A stretch of 31,307 nt of DNA from an uncultured bacterium (GTDB lineage: Bacteria > Gemmatimonadota > Gemmatimonadetes > Longimicrobiales > RSA9). The stretch lies in the NCBI GenBank assembly GCA_937889645.1, contig CALBZE010000117.1:1-31307 (forward strand). The letters are read 5' to 3'. Positions 25,034-31,307 of the stretch are shown one piece after another. How positions within the stretch are numbered: position 1 is the first letter of the stretch; each line of letters opens with the position of its first letter. A program made the position numbers and the translations under genes. The notes under the pieces are model-generated. The model searched no databases. It saw only the letters and a list, made by a program, of their open reading frames with translations, and had not been told where the DNA came from.

Positions 25034-25498
25034 CTATGCTTCGCCCGCCCCCACCGCAGCGTCGATCCAGGACTCGAGCTGCGCCCTGGGGACCGCGCCG
25101 GTCTGGCGGCCGACCTCTCGGCCCTCGTGGAAGAGGATCAGGGTCGGGATCCCGCGGATCGAGTAGCGCACCGCCATCGTCGGGTTGCGGTCCGTGTCGA
25201 GCTTGGTGACCAGCAACGAGCCGGCGCGGTCGTGCGCGACCTCGTCCAGGATCGGCGCCATCATCTTGCACGGCGCGCACCAGTCGGCGTAGAAGTCGAC
25301 CAGGACCGGGACCTTCGCGTCGGCGACGACGCGCTCCAGGTTCTGGTCCCCGACCTTGAGGGGCCGGTCCATCAGGATCGGACGGCCGCAACTCCCGCAC
25401 TTCGGGCGGTCGTCGATGCGGTCGAGGTCGACGCGGTTCAGCGTATCGCAGAAGGGGCAGGGCACGGTCACGGACCGTGCGGATTCTATCATACTCAT
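25034..25498 (-). CDS. trxC: Thioredoxin 2 (TrxC-like, zinc-binding N-terminus)
   Basis: A 154-residue thioredoxin with an N-terminal zinc ribbon: Cys14-Cys17 (CPFC) and Cys34-Cys37 (CGSC). The thioredoxin domain carries the active site WCAPC (Cys74, Cys77). The cis-Pro loop RGIPTLILF is in place. It reduces disulfides in the cytoplasm and in enterobacteria belongs to the oxidative-stress response. Slightly longer than E. coli TrxC (139). ATG 25498 has AAGGAG eight bases ahead, which decides against the longer open frame from 25558. Next to ccdA and resA it may supply the cytoplasmic electrons that CcdA passes across the membrane (inference). Confidence 0.94.
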   Translation of the reverse strand: MSMIESARSVTVPCPFCDTLNRVDLDRIDDRPKCGSCGRPILMDRPLKVGDQNLERVVADAKVPVLVDFYADWCAPCKMMAPILDEVAHDRAGSLLVTKLDTDRNPTMAVRYSIRGIPTLILFHEGREVGRQTGAVPRAQLESWIDAAVGAGEA

Positions 25499-25598
25499 CG
25501 AATCATCTCCTTCCGTCTCGATTCGGTGCGACCGCGGGGGCCGAGTCGTGATCGTCACAGGGCTGCGATCGCGAACGGCGTGGTGCGCCCGTACGGTT

Positions 25599-26345
25599 TC
25601 ACGGCCCCACCTCCAGGTCGATCAACTGGCCGAAGCCGGCGAAAAAGCTGGAGAGCGCGGCGAATCGTCCGGTGAATAGTAATACCCCGACCAGGACCAT
25701 GAAGGCGCCGGCGCCGCGCTCGATCACGCCGAGCCAGGGTTTGAGCCGTTGGGCCCGCGCGAGGAAGGCATTGAACGCCACTGCGGCGGCGAAGAACGGG
25801 ATCCCGAGGCCGAGGGCGTAGGTGGCCAGGAGGAGCATCCCGCGCGTCATCGTCGCCTCCAGTCCGGCGTAGAGGAGGATGGTGGCGAGCACGGGGCCCA
25901 CGCAGGGCGTCCACCCGGCGCCGAAGGCGACGCCGGCCAGGACCGAGCCGAGCGCCCCCGCCGGCTTCGTCGCGAGGTGCAGCCGCCGCTCGCGCATGAG
26001 CGCGGGGATGCGCAACACGCCGAGCATGTAGAGGCCGAAGAAGACGATCACGACGCCGCCGAGTTGCTGCATCAGGGGCAGCGAGCGGGCGAGGACGGTG
26101 CCGAGCGCCGTCGCCGAGGCGCCGAGCGCGACGAAGAGCGCCGAGAAGCCGACGACGAACAGGGCGGCGTGGAGCGCGGAGTGCCGCCGGGCCGCGGCCG
26201 AGTCCGCGTCGCGCAACTCGTCGAGCGTGAGGCCGGTCACGAACGAAATGTAGCTCGGCACCAGCGGGAGCACGCACGGCGACAGGAACGAGACGAGCCC
26301 TGCCAGGAAGGCGAGGCCGAAGGAAACCGACGTCGCATCCGTCAT
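25599..26345 (-). CDS. ccdA: CcdA-type thiol-disulfide membrane transporter
   Basis: A 248-residue protein with six membrane helices in two symmetric halves. Each half carries the essential cysteine in a Pro-flanked turn: Cys24 in FLSPCVLPLVPSY and Cys148 in GWTPCVGPVLA. CcdA takes electrons from cytoplasmic thioredoxin and hands them to periplasmic proteins such as ResA, for cytochrome c maturation and other thiol repair. Its ATG overlaps the resA stop by four bases, so the pair is translationally coupled. It precedes trxC by 100 bases on the same strand. Family and role are secure; the target among periplasmic proteins is not known. Confidence 0.93.
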   Translation of the reverse strand: MTDATSVSFGLAFLAGLVSFLSPCVLPLVPSYISFVTGLTLDELRDADSAAARRHSALHAALFVVGFSALFVALGASATALGTVLARSLPLMQQLGGVVIVFFGLYMLGVLRIPALMRERRLHLATKPAGALGSVLAGVAFGAGWTPCVGPVLATILLYAGLEATMTRGMLLLATYALGLGIPFFAAAVAFNAFLARAQRLKPWLGVIERGAGAFMVLVGVLLFTGRFAALSSFFAGFGQLIDLEVGP

Positions 26346-26983
26346 CGGGCCACCTCCTTCGGGGCGGGCGCCGCATTCGTTCCGGACGCTTCCGCGGCGG
26401 AGCCGGGCGGGTCCCCGGCCGTGAGCCGGCCCGCGGGCGCAGCGTCCGGCGTTTCCCGGAGCAGCCGCCCGACCGCTTGCGAGAGCGCCGTTTCCGTGTA
26501 CACGCCTTTGACCGTGTAGCGGATCCGGCCTTCCTTGTCGATCAGATACGACGTCGGCAGCAGGTTCGCGCCGCCGAACGCCCGGACCGCCTCCGGCGTC
26601 GCCATCGCGACGGGGTAGGTGATCCCTCGCTCGTCGAGGAACTCCCGGACGACGTGCGTGCCGCCGCGGTCCATCGAGAGGCCGAGGATGGTGAAGCCCT
26701 GGTCGCGGTACTCCTCGTAGACGCGCTGGAAGCCGGGCATCTCGAAGCGGCACGGCGGGCACCAGGTCGCCCAGAAGTTGACGAGCACGACCTGCCCGCG
26801 CAGGTCGCTCAGCGCGACCGTGCGTCCATCCAGCGTCTCGACGCGGAAGTCGGGCGCGTCCACGCCACCCGAGTCGAGGCCGAGCGCCGATGCGGCCTGG
26901 GGCCACATCCTGTATCCGACGAACCCGAGAACGGCGATCCAGAGCGCCGCCTCGATCGATATCTTGAATGCTTTCACACTCAT
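26342..26983 (-). CDS. resA: Membrane-anchored thioredoxin-like protein (ResA/TlpA family)
   Basis: A 213-residue protein with an N-terminal signal anchor (ALWIAVLGFVGYRMW), then an AhpC/TSA-thioredoxin-like domain from about 41 (VDAPDFRVETLDGRTVALSD). The active site is FWATWCPPCRFEMP with Cys75 and Cys78, and the cis-Pro segment LLPTSYLIDKEGRI follows. The domain should sit in the periplasm and reduce disulfides such as those of apocytochrome c. The C-terminal 45 residues are Ala/Pro-rich and carry no visible motif. ATG 26983 has only a weak AGG upstream. Together with ccdA (ATGA overlap) it forms a redox module. Named resA by family likeness; TlpA or CcmG are equally fair labels. Confidence 0.88.
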   Translation of the reverse strand: MSVKAFKISIEAALWIAVLGFVGYRMWPQAASALGLDSGGVDAPDFRVETLDGRTVALSDLRGQVVLVNFWATWCPPCRFEMPGFQRVYEEYRDQGFTILGLSMDRGGTHVVREFLDERGITYPVAMATPEAVRAFGGANLLPTSYLIDKEGRIRYTVKGVYTETALSQAVGRLLRETPDAAPAGRLTAGDPPGSAAEASGTNAAPAPKEVAR

Positions 26984-27094
26984 AATGCGCCTGATGTCAC
27001 GTTCACACGTACACCGGACCCCGGACGGGGCGCGGGTCGACCCAGTGGGCCCGGAACGGATCGCTCTAGCGGCTCCGGGCGCCGCGAACGTGCA

Positions 27095-27541
27095 TCAGGC
27101 GCGGGGCGGCTGGTAGGGTGGGGCGGGCGGCTCGCCCGTCGGTGGATCGGCGTCGATGAGTGGAGAGCGGCTGGCCCGCTCGACCGCCGGTGTGGCGACC
27201 TCCGGCGATGGGCCGGCGTAGACGAGGACGGAGCAGGTCGCCAGCGCGGCGGTGTGCGCACCCGGCGTCGGACCTCGCGGCGCGGCGTCCTCGGATACGG
27301 CGGTGTGCGCATCCGGCGCAGCGCCGTAAGGCCCGGCGTTGTCGAGCACGGCGACGTCCCCGTCGGAGGCAGGAACGCCCGCGGGGTCGGCTGCGACGGC
27401 TGGTCCCGCCGTGCCGGCTGCGACGGTTCCTCCCGCCGCGATCGCCCCGGCAGCGCACCTCGGTACCGCCGCCGACGCGGTCGAAGCCGCGTGCGCGGCG
27501 AGGAGCGCGAGCGCGAAGAGAACGCGGCGCCGACGAGACAT
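27095..27541 (-). CDS. Ala/Pro/Gly-rich secreted protein, unknown
   Basis: A possible 148-residue exported protein. The N-terminus MSRRRRVLFALALLAAHAAS looks like a real signal peptide, cut near TASAA. The rest is low-complexity Ala/Gly/Pro/Thr with two cysteines (PRCAAG and LATCSVLVY), contains an imperfect 17-residue repeat (APDAHTAV and TPGAHTAA), and ends Pro-rich (PPAPPYQPPRA). No domain is recognised. It sits in line between the nitronate monooxygenase-like gene and resA on the same strand. High-GC sequence makes chance open frames common, and no Shine-Dalgarno is clear, so the gene is plausible but not proven. The signal peptide and orientation are the main support. Confidence 0.45.
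   Translation of the reverse strand: MSRRRRVLFALALLAAHAASTASAAVPRCAAGAIAAGGTVAAGTAGPAVAADPAGVPASDGDVAVLDNAGPYGAAPDAHTAVSEDAAPRGPTPGAHTAALATCSVLVYAGPSPEVATPAVERASRSPLIDADPPTGEPPAPPYQPPRA
27248..27318 (-). repeat. In-frame 51-base imperfect direct repeat
   Basis: A 20-base word at 27248-27267 recurs at 27299-27318 with one mismatch. The 51-base spacing equals 17 codons, so it repeats the AHTA motif of the Ala/Pro-rich protein in frame. It looks like internal tandem growth. Confidence 0.6.
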
Positions 27542-27581
27542 CGCTGGGTCGTAGATCATCGTTCCAGATTACCGCCGGAGT

Positions 27582-28628
27582 TTAGTCCCGGTTCCCGAGG
27601 GTGTCCAGCCCCGGCCGCGTGGACCCGTGCGGTTCGGCCGCGAGAGTCCTGCGCGCCTCCTCCGCGAAGCGCCGCACGATCTCGCCCGCCGGCTCGATGG
27701 AGTCGATCCCGGCGACGCTCTTGCCTGCCTGCCAGTAGTCGCGCTCGCCGGTGTCGTCGAAGGCGGCGCGCTTGAGCTGCCAGCCGGACTTGAGCGCGTA
27801 GAAAGTGCGCATCCAGTGCTTGCGCTTGCGGCCGCGGAGCATCCACCGGGCGAACGGTCCGGCACGGAGCCCCATCCGCTCGATGTAGGGCGTTCGGATC
27901 ACGGCGACGGGGACGCCGGTGATCCGTTCGCTGAGCACGATATCGTCCTCGGTCGCGCGCAGGATCGCCTGCTTGTAGGCGTCGCTGGCGCGGCACTCGG
28001 GGGTCGCGATGAAGCGCGTGCCGAGCTGCGCGCCGGCGTACCCCATGCGCAGCGCCTCGGCGAATTCCCGCGCGGTCCCGATCCCGCCGGCGCAGACGAC
28101 GGGGACGCCCAGGTCGCCGAGCTCGTCGAGGAGCTCCTCGGCGGACTTCGGGCCCGCGTGCCCGCCGGCGCGCCGGTTCACCGCGATCAGCCCGTCGACG
28201 CCGCCCTCCAACCCCTTGAGCGCCCACTTCCGCTCGGTTACGTCGTGGTAGACGACGCCGCCCGCCGCGTGCACGCGATCGACCACCCAGTCCGGCTTCC
28301 CGAGCGACGTCACGAAGAAGCGGACGCCCTCCTCGAGGGCGATGTCCACCCAGCGCTCCATCCGCTCCCGGTACTTCCTGGACGACGCCTCGATCAGCGC
28401 GTTCATCCCGATCGGCTTCGAGGTGAGCCGGCGGATGTAGCGCAGCCCCTCGCGGAATTCGTGGCCGTGGACGTAGGTGAGGGAGATCGGCTGGACGATC
28501 CCGATCCCGCCCGCGTCCGAGACCGCCGCGACCAGCTCCGGGTTGCTGCACGGGTACATGGCGCCGCAGATGAGGGGGACCTCGATCCCGGCGTGGCGGG
28601 TCAGCGGCGTGTCTAGCGGGTTCATCAT
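27582..28628 (-). CDS. Nitronate monooxygenase-like FMN enzyme (2-nitropropane dioxygenase family)
   Basis: A 348-residue TIM-barrel flavoprotein. The N-terminus RHAGIEVPLICGAMYPCSNP and SDAGGIGIVQP fit the family's FMN-binding start. The GGHAGP turn around the catalytic-type His, the phosphate-binding PVVCAGGIGTAREFAEALRM and GYAGAQLGTRFIATPE complete it. Family members oxidise nitronates or act as enoyl-ACP reductases (FabK-like); which applies here is not decidable. The stretch IVLSERITGVPVAVIRTPYI fits a nitronate monooxygenase-like tail. ATG 28628 or the next codon, ATG 28625, starts it; the outer TTG at 28661 is less likely. It lies 76 bases after the thioesterase and may share a lipid or CoA-linked pathway with it (inference). 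Confidence 0.85.
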   Translation of the reverse strand: MMNPLDTPLTRHAGIEVPLICGAMYPCSNPELVAAVSDAGGIGIVQPISLTYVHGHEFREGLRYIRRLTSKPIGMNALIEASSRKYRERMERWVDIALEEGVRFFVTSLGKPDWVVDRVHAAGGVVYHDVTERKWALKGLEGGVDGLIAVNRRAGGHAGPKSAEELLDELGDLGVPVVCAGGIGTAREFAEALRMGYAGAQLGTRFIATPECRASDAYKQAILRATEDDIVLSERITGVPVAVIRTPYIERMGLRAGPFARWMLRGRKRKHWMRTFYALKSGWQLKRAAFDDTGERDYWQAGKSVAGIDSIEPAGEIVRRFAEEARRTLAAEPHGSTRPGLDTLGNRD

Positions 28629-28704
28629 GAGCGCAGCCGTTCTCGTTGCCTTACAGGGCAAGGGCCTGGATGGCCGGGTGCGTTGACGTCGGGTGCCCGG
28701 GCGC

Positions 28705-29181
28705 TCACCGCGGCGCGAGCCTCCAGCGCGCGGTCACGCGGGCGACGACGTCGCCTTCCGCGTCCCGGATCTCCGAGACGACGTCGTGGTCGATCTTCCC
28801 CGTGACCTCGGGGAGGTCGGCGCGGCACTCGGCGACGAGCCGGCCGCGCGCCTTCTTCAGGTACTCGGCCGAGAGGCCGGTCACGATCCCGCGCACCGTG
28901 GGCGGCATCCCGTTCATCATCGCGAGGCCGCTGGCCAGCTCGCCCAGGTTGACGAGCGCGACGGCGTGGATCGAGTCCAGGTGGTTCCGGACGCGGCGCC
29001 GGTCGGGCAATTCCACGCGGGCGTAGCCGGGCTCGAGGGCGACGATATGCGCGCCGATCGTCGCCGTGTAGGGGATCCGCAGCCCGAGGAGCCGGCTGAA
29101 GAGCCAGGTCCCGCCCGGGAGGCGGCGGAGCCGATTCCACTGCGCGGAAAGCGCCGAGTGCGTCGGGTCGGTCTGCGCCAT
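28705..29181 (-). CDS. Hotdog-fold thioesterase-like protein (DUF4442)
   Basis: A 158-residue protein of the hotdog fold. The central helix NHLDSIHAVALVNLGELASG is typical of the DUF4442/PaaI-like group, followed by the five-strand sheet (GLSAEYLKKARGRLVAECRA, GDVVARVTARWRL). Such proteins cleave acyl-CoA thioesters, usually as dimers or tetramers in the cytosol; the substrate is unknown. No Asp or Glu can be named as catalytic with confidence. ATG 29181 was chosen over a TTG at 29190. The ribosome site is poor, and the gene starts 24 bases after the broken propeller gene, so it may once have been coupled to it. Confidence 0.8.
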   Translation of the reverse strand: MAQTDPTHSALSAQWNRLRRLPGGTWLFSRLLGLRIPYTATIGAHIVALEPGYARVELPDRRRVRNHLDSIHAVALVNLGELASGLAMMNGMPPTVRGIVTGLSAEYLKKARGRLVAECRADLPEVTGKIDHDVVSEIRDAEGDVVARVTARWRLAPR

Positions 29182-29205
29182 GATCGTCAACCGGTTCGGG
29201 GAACG

Positions 29206-29615
29206 TTAGAACGCGGTCATTCCCAAAGGTAGATCGTACACCTCCACGACGGTAACCCCTTCGGACGTCATCGTGATCCCGTGGGCTCGATCGGCCTGGA
29301 TGCGTACGAGCCGGAAGCGCCTGGGGATCGAATCGCAACGAGCTGGCGTCCGTCCGGCGCGCCGACGTCCCATACGTTCGCGCCGTCGGCGTCGCCGATC
29401 CTCACCGCGGGCGGCCCCTCGACCGTCATCGTGTCCGGGCGCCGGAGGTTGCGCACGATCTCGATCCCGGCGCTGTCCGTCACGGCGATCGCGTCGCCAG
29501 CATCGGGGGTGGCTCCGCACCCGGCGAGGAAGAGGGGCGCGACCGAGGTGACGAGGAGAGGAACGAGCGCCGCGGGGACTCGATGTGTCCTGTGCGGTCG
29601 TCGGCTACGCACCAC
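29206..29615 (-). pseudogene. Remnant of a beta-propeller lipoprotein with its middle deleted and frame broken
   Basis: From a GTG at 29615 the frame gives a lipoprotein start (PLLVTSVAPLFLAGCGAT), then VTDSAGIEIVRN and ANVWDVGAPDGRQLVAIRS. That is the usual opening of six-bladed propeller lipoproteins common in this kind of genome. After that the frame loses sense and stops at 29268. In a second frame, read to the stop at 29206, the sequence RFRLVRIQADRAHGITMTSE and then VTVVEVYDLPL looks like the normal last strand of the same family. The two halves meet at about 29330-29345. A whole gene would need about 370 codons, so some 250 appear to be gone. The family assignment is from pattern memory; the frame break is seen directly. 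Confidence 0.65.
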
Positions 29616-29628
29616 GGTGGGGGCGTTG

Positions 29629-30087
29629 CTACCTCACGCGCACAGTGCGCTCGATCGTGATGACATCGCCTTCGGGGGCGCGACGGCCGCGGAAGACGAT
29701 CGTCGCCGTGCCGGGTCGGTCGAAGCGGAGCGTCGCCGTGTGGCGGAACATGCGCAGCTCGAGCGTGCAGAAGACCCCCGGCCCCGAGACGTCGATGTCG
29801 TAGGGCGAGACGACGGCGCGGAGGCCGTCCACCTCGACCTCGGTGTCGCCCTCGCGGACGCAGCCGCCGCCGTGCGTGACGACCGCGACCTGGAAGTCGG
29901 TCCCGCGCGCGACCTCGGCGGGCGCCTCGACCCGGACCGGGTCATCGTGGTGGCCGATGACGCCAAGGACGCGGCGGCCGTCCTGCGGCGCCTCGTTCGG
30001 CGTCGAAGCGCACGCGACGAGGGTGAGTGCGAGCGCCGCGGCGAGGGGCGCCTTCGGCATGGGGAAGCGAAGAACGTTTCGTTTCAT
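29629..30087 (-). CDS. Two-cysteine lipoprotein, paralog A
   Basis: A 152-residue predicted lipoprotein (signal ending LALTLVAC) with a single beta-rich domain of unknown family. Key blocks are VLGVIGHHDDPVRVEAP, VAVVTHGGGCVREGDTEVEV, VSPYDIDV, FCTLELRMF and the terminal ITIERTVRVR. It is more than half identical to the protein at 30200-30658, including both cysteines (GGGC and FCT), which may bond. ATG 30087 gives exactly the same length as the paralog; ATGs at 30105, 30102 and 30060 are alternatives, none with a good ribosome site. Its upstream sequence is a fragment of dinB, which is read in the same frame, so the start region was created by duplication. Confidence 0.75.
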   Translation of the reverse strand: MKRNVLRFPMPKAPLAAALALTLVACASTPNEAPQDGRRVLGVIGHHDDPVRVEAPAEVARGTDFQVAVVTHGGGCVREGDTEVEVDGLRAVVSPYDIDVSGPGVFCTLELRMFRHTATLRFDRPGTATIVFRGRRAPEGDVITIERTVRVR

Positions 30088-30096
30088 CGGCTCAAT

Positions 30097-30197
30097 GCGC
30101 ATCATGTCGTGGCCAGGGACGATCCGGGCGAAGGCGCGGACGGAAACTTCGTGCCCGCCGGCGATCCCGCGCCGGATCCACGCATCCGCGGGGACGC
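30097..30197 (-). pseudogene. Vestigial 3' piece of the dinB-like gene
   Basis: About 100 bases match the 3' part of the dinB-like gene (30730-30829) without large gaps. Translated on the minus strand it reads GVPADAWIRRGIAGGHEVSV then RAFARIVPGHD, against GLPTEAWTRRGIASGHEISV and RALAWIAVGHE in the intact protein: about 20 of 31 identical. It starts right after the stop of paralog B and runs in frame into paralog A. It lacks the N-terminal three quarters and the last residues (HHRKVLIERY), so it cannot make a working protein. Confidence 0.85.
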
Positions 30198-30199
30198 CG

Positions 30200-30658
30200 C
30201 TATCGGACCTGCACCGTCCGTTCGATCGTGAGGAGATCCCCTTGCGGGCGGCGTCGCCCTTGGAATGCGATGGTCACCGGGCCCGGGGTGTCGAAACGGA
30301 GCGTCGCCTTGTGGGCGAACAGCCGGATATCGGTGGTGCAGACAGAGTTCCACCCCGAAATATCGATGTCGTAGGGGGTGACGAGGACGCGGCGCCCCAT
30401 GACCTCCACTCGGGTGTCACCCTTGCGGACGCAGCCGCCGCCATACGTGACGATCTCGACGTCGAACGCGGTCCCCCTCTTGACCTCGTTGGGCACCCGC
30501 ACCTGGACGGGGTCGCCGAAGTGTTCGACGACGCCCAGAACGTGATCGCCATCGTCCCACGGCGCGAACGGGTCCCAGGCGCACGCGGGGACGGAGAGGG
30601 TCAGTGCTGCCGCGATGATCAGCGGTGCGGCGGAGTGGCGAGCTTTCGATCCCATCAT
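30200..30658 (-). CDS. Two-cysteine lipoprotein, paralog B
   Basis: A 152-residue predicted lipoprotein (signal ending LTLSVPAC) with the same unknown beta-rich domain as the gene at 29629. Shared blocks are VLGVVEHFGDPVQVRVP, VEIVTYGGGCVRKGDTRVEV, VTPYDIDI, VCTTDIRLF, ATLRFDTPGPVTIAFQGRRR and LLTIERTVQVR. It lies 38 bases after dinB and is likely co-transcribed. ATG 30658 (or 30655) is the start; its A is shared with the last sense codon of a five-codon reading frame (MTKKP, stop TGA) that begins at 30672. No function can be named. The pair of cysteines in fixed positions suggests a disulfide in the envelope. Confidence 0.78.
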   Translation of the reverse strand: MMGSKARHSAAPLIIAAALTLSVPACAWDPFAPWDDGDHVLGVVEHFGDPVQVRVPNEVKRGTAFDVEIVTYGGGCVRKGDTRVEVMGRRVLVTPYDIDISGWNSVCTTDIRLFAHKATLRFDTPGPVTIAFQGRRRPQGDLLTIERTVQVR

Positions 30659-30696
30659 GGTTTTTTCGTCATGTCCTCGTTCACGCGCCGACGCTC

Positions 30697-31224
30697 CTAG
30701 CCCACCCCGTACCGTTCGATCAGGACCTTCCTGTGGTGCAGCTCGTGGCCGACGGCGATCCAGGCGAGGGCGCGAACGGAGATCTCGTGCCCGCTCGCGA
30801 TCCCGCGCCGGGTCCACGCCTCCGTCGGGAGGCCCCGGAAGAACGCGATGGTCGCGTTGCGCACCGCCTGGAACTCCTGGCCGAGGTCGGCGAGCGTGCG
30901 CGCCCCGAACGCCGCGGGAGGGACGTAGGCGTCCTCGTCGAACGGCGCGAGCGGCGTCGCATCGCCGCGTGCGAACCGGAGCGCGCGATAGGTGAAGACG
31001 CGCTCGGCGTCGCAAACATGCCCGACCACTTCCTTGATCGTCCACTTCCCGGGCGCGTACGCGTGGTCGCCGCGCTCTTCGGGGATCGAGTCGAGCAGGC
31101 GGGCGAAGTCGGTCGCCTGGCGCTCGAGCTGGGCAAGGATGCCGCCCTCGGGGACGAGGGAGACGTAGGGGGCGTAGAAGGCGGCGAATTCGTCGGGGGC
31201 GGGTCTGGTGGTGTAGTCGGGCAT
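30697..31224 (-). CDS. DinB-family protein (putative metal-dependent four-helix bundle)
   Basis: A 175-residue cytosolic protein of the DinB/YfiT-like fold. Helix 2 carries VVGHVCDAERVFTYRAL and the last helix ALAWIAVGHELHHRKVLIER; together they offer three histidines arranged as in the metal-binding (often nickel or zinc) site of the family. The segment APGKWTIKEVVGH is a further hallmark. Members act in thiol transfer or stress responses, but most, including this one, have no assigned reaction. ATG 31224 starts it with no Shine-Dalgarno: a heptamer repeat array runs right up to the ATG. A 3' copy of the gene survives at 30097-30197. Confidence 0.88.
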   Translation of the reverse strand: MPDYTTRPAPDEFAAFYAPYVSLVPEGGILAQLERQATDFARLLDSIPEERGDHAYAPGKWTIKEVVGHVCDAERVFTYRALRFARGDATPLAPFDEDAYVPPAAFGARTLADLGQEFQAVRNATIAFFRGLPTEAWTRRGIASGHEISVRALAWIAVGHELHHRKVLIERYGVG

Positions 31225-31307
31225 GGTGTTGGGTGTTGGGTGTCAGGGCCTGGGGCTCAGGGCCTAGGGCTCAGGGCCTAGGGCTCAGGGCCTGGGGCTC
31301 AGGGCCT
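31225..31307 (-). repeat. Heptamer tandem array abutting the dinB start codon
   Basis: Eleven consecutive 7-base units plus six bases fill the sequence from the right edge to the ATG. On the minus strand AGGCCCT alternates with GAGCCCC or GAGCCCT for nine units, followed by GACACCC, AACACCC and AACACC. The period is exact throughout, and the array continues beyond the window. The unit family is that of 1083-1161, here in an alternating two-unit form. Confidence 0.92.

Noticed and set aside
26477..27775. 432-codon plus-strand open frame
   Set aside because: Antisense to resA and the Ala/Pro-rich gene; the resA active site on the other strand is unmistakable.
31225..31307. CRISPR array
   Set aside because: Units are 7 bases without spacers, and no cas gene is present.

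Overview
The window is a GC-rich (roughly 70% by eye), gene-dense bacterial segment. Secreted Asp-box (BNR/VPS10-like) proteins of about 1,090 and 396 residues, a Tat-exported amidase, a lipoprotein gamma-glutamyltranspeptidase, the remains of a propeller lipoprotein and AGGAGG-type ribosome sites together suggest a Gram-negative, Gemmatimonadota-like organism. That placement is inference from gene content, not from a marker gene. No tRNA, rRNA, CRISPR array, transposase, integrase or phage gene was seen.

Layout. 1-1082 (minus) is the 5' part of an ABC exporter cut off by the left edge. 1083-1370 is a gene-free stretch with a heptamer tandem array abutting the exporter start and a very G-rich block. 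1371-4957 (plus) holds an EAL phosphodiesterase and the helicase HrpB. 5030-7811 holds a DUF1707/LiaF-like protein (minus), divergent from a chemoreceptor and a YeaQ-type membrane protein, with a candidate promoter for each direction and a strong terminator. 7932-11822 holds small membrane and lipoprotein genes, msrA coupled to a lipoprotein, and a secreted family of unknown function. 12036-20800 (plus) is an export-oriented block: giant Asp-box protein, NTF2-like protein, second Asp-box protein, Tat amidase and GGT. 20951-24976 is a tesA / ybbA-ybbP module with overlapping divergent start codons. 25034-31224 is all minus strand: DinB-like protein, two paralogous lipoproteins, a broken propeller gene, a hotdog thioesterase, a nitronate monooxygenase-like enzyme, an Ala/Pro-rich protein, then resA, ccdA and trxC.

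Genes that probably work together: ResA, CcdA and TrxC as a thiol-disulfide relay across the membrane; YbbA and YbbP as one ABC complex; the Tat amidase and GGT in processing of extracytoplasmic amides and gamma-glutamyl compounds (inference).

The most unusual signals are structural. Two arrays of degenerate heptamers, one near each end of the window, run directly into the start codon of a minus-strand gene that has no Shine-Dalgarno. A partial tandem duplication at 29629-30830 left a truncated dinB vestige between two lipoprotein paralogs. Next to it is a propeller lipoprotein gene that appears to have lost its whole middle.
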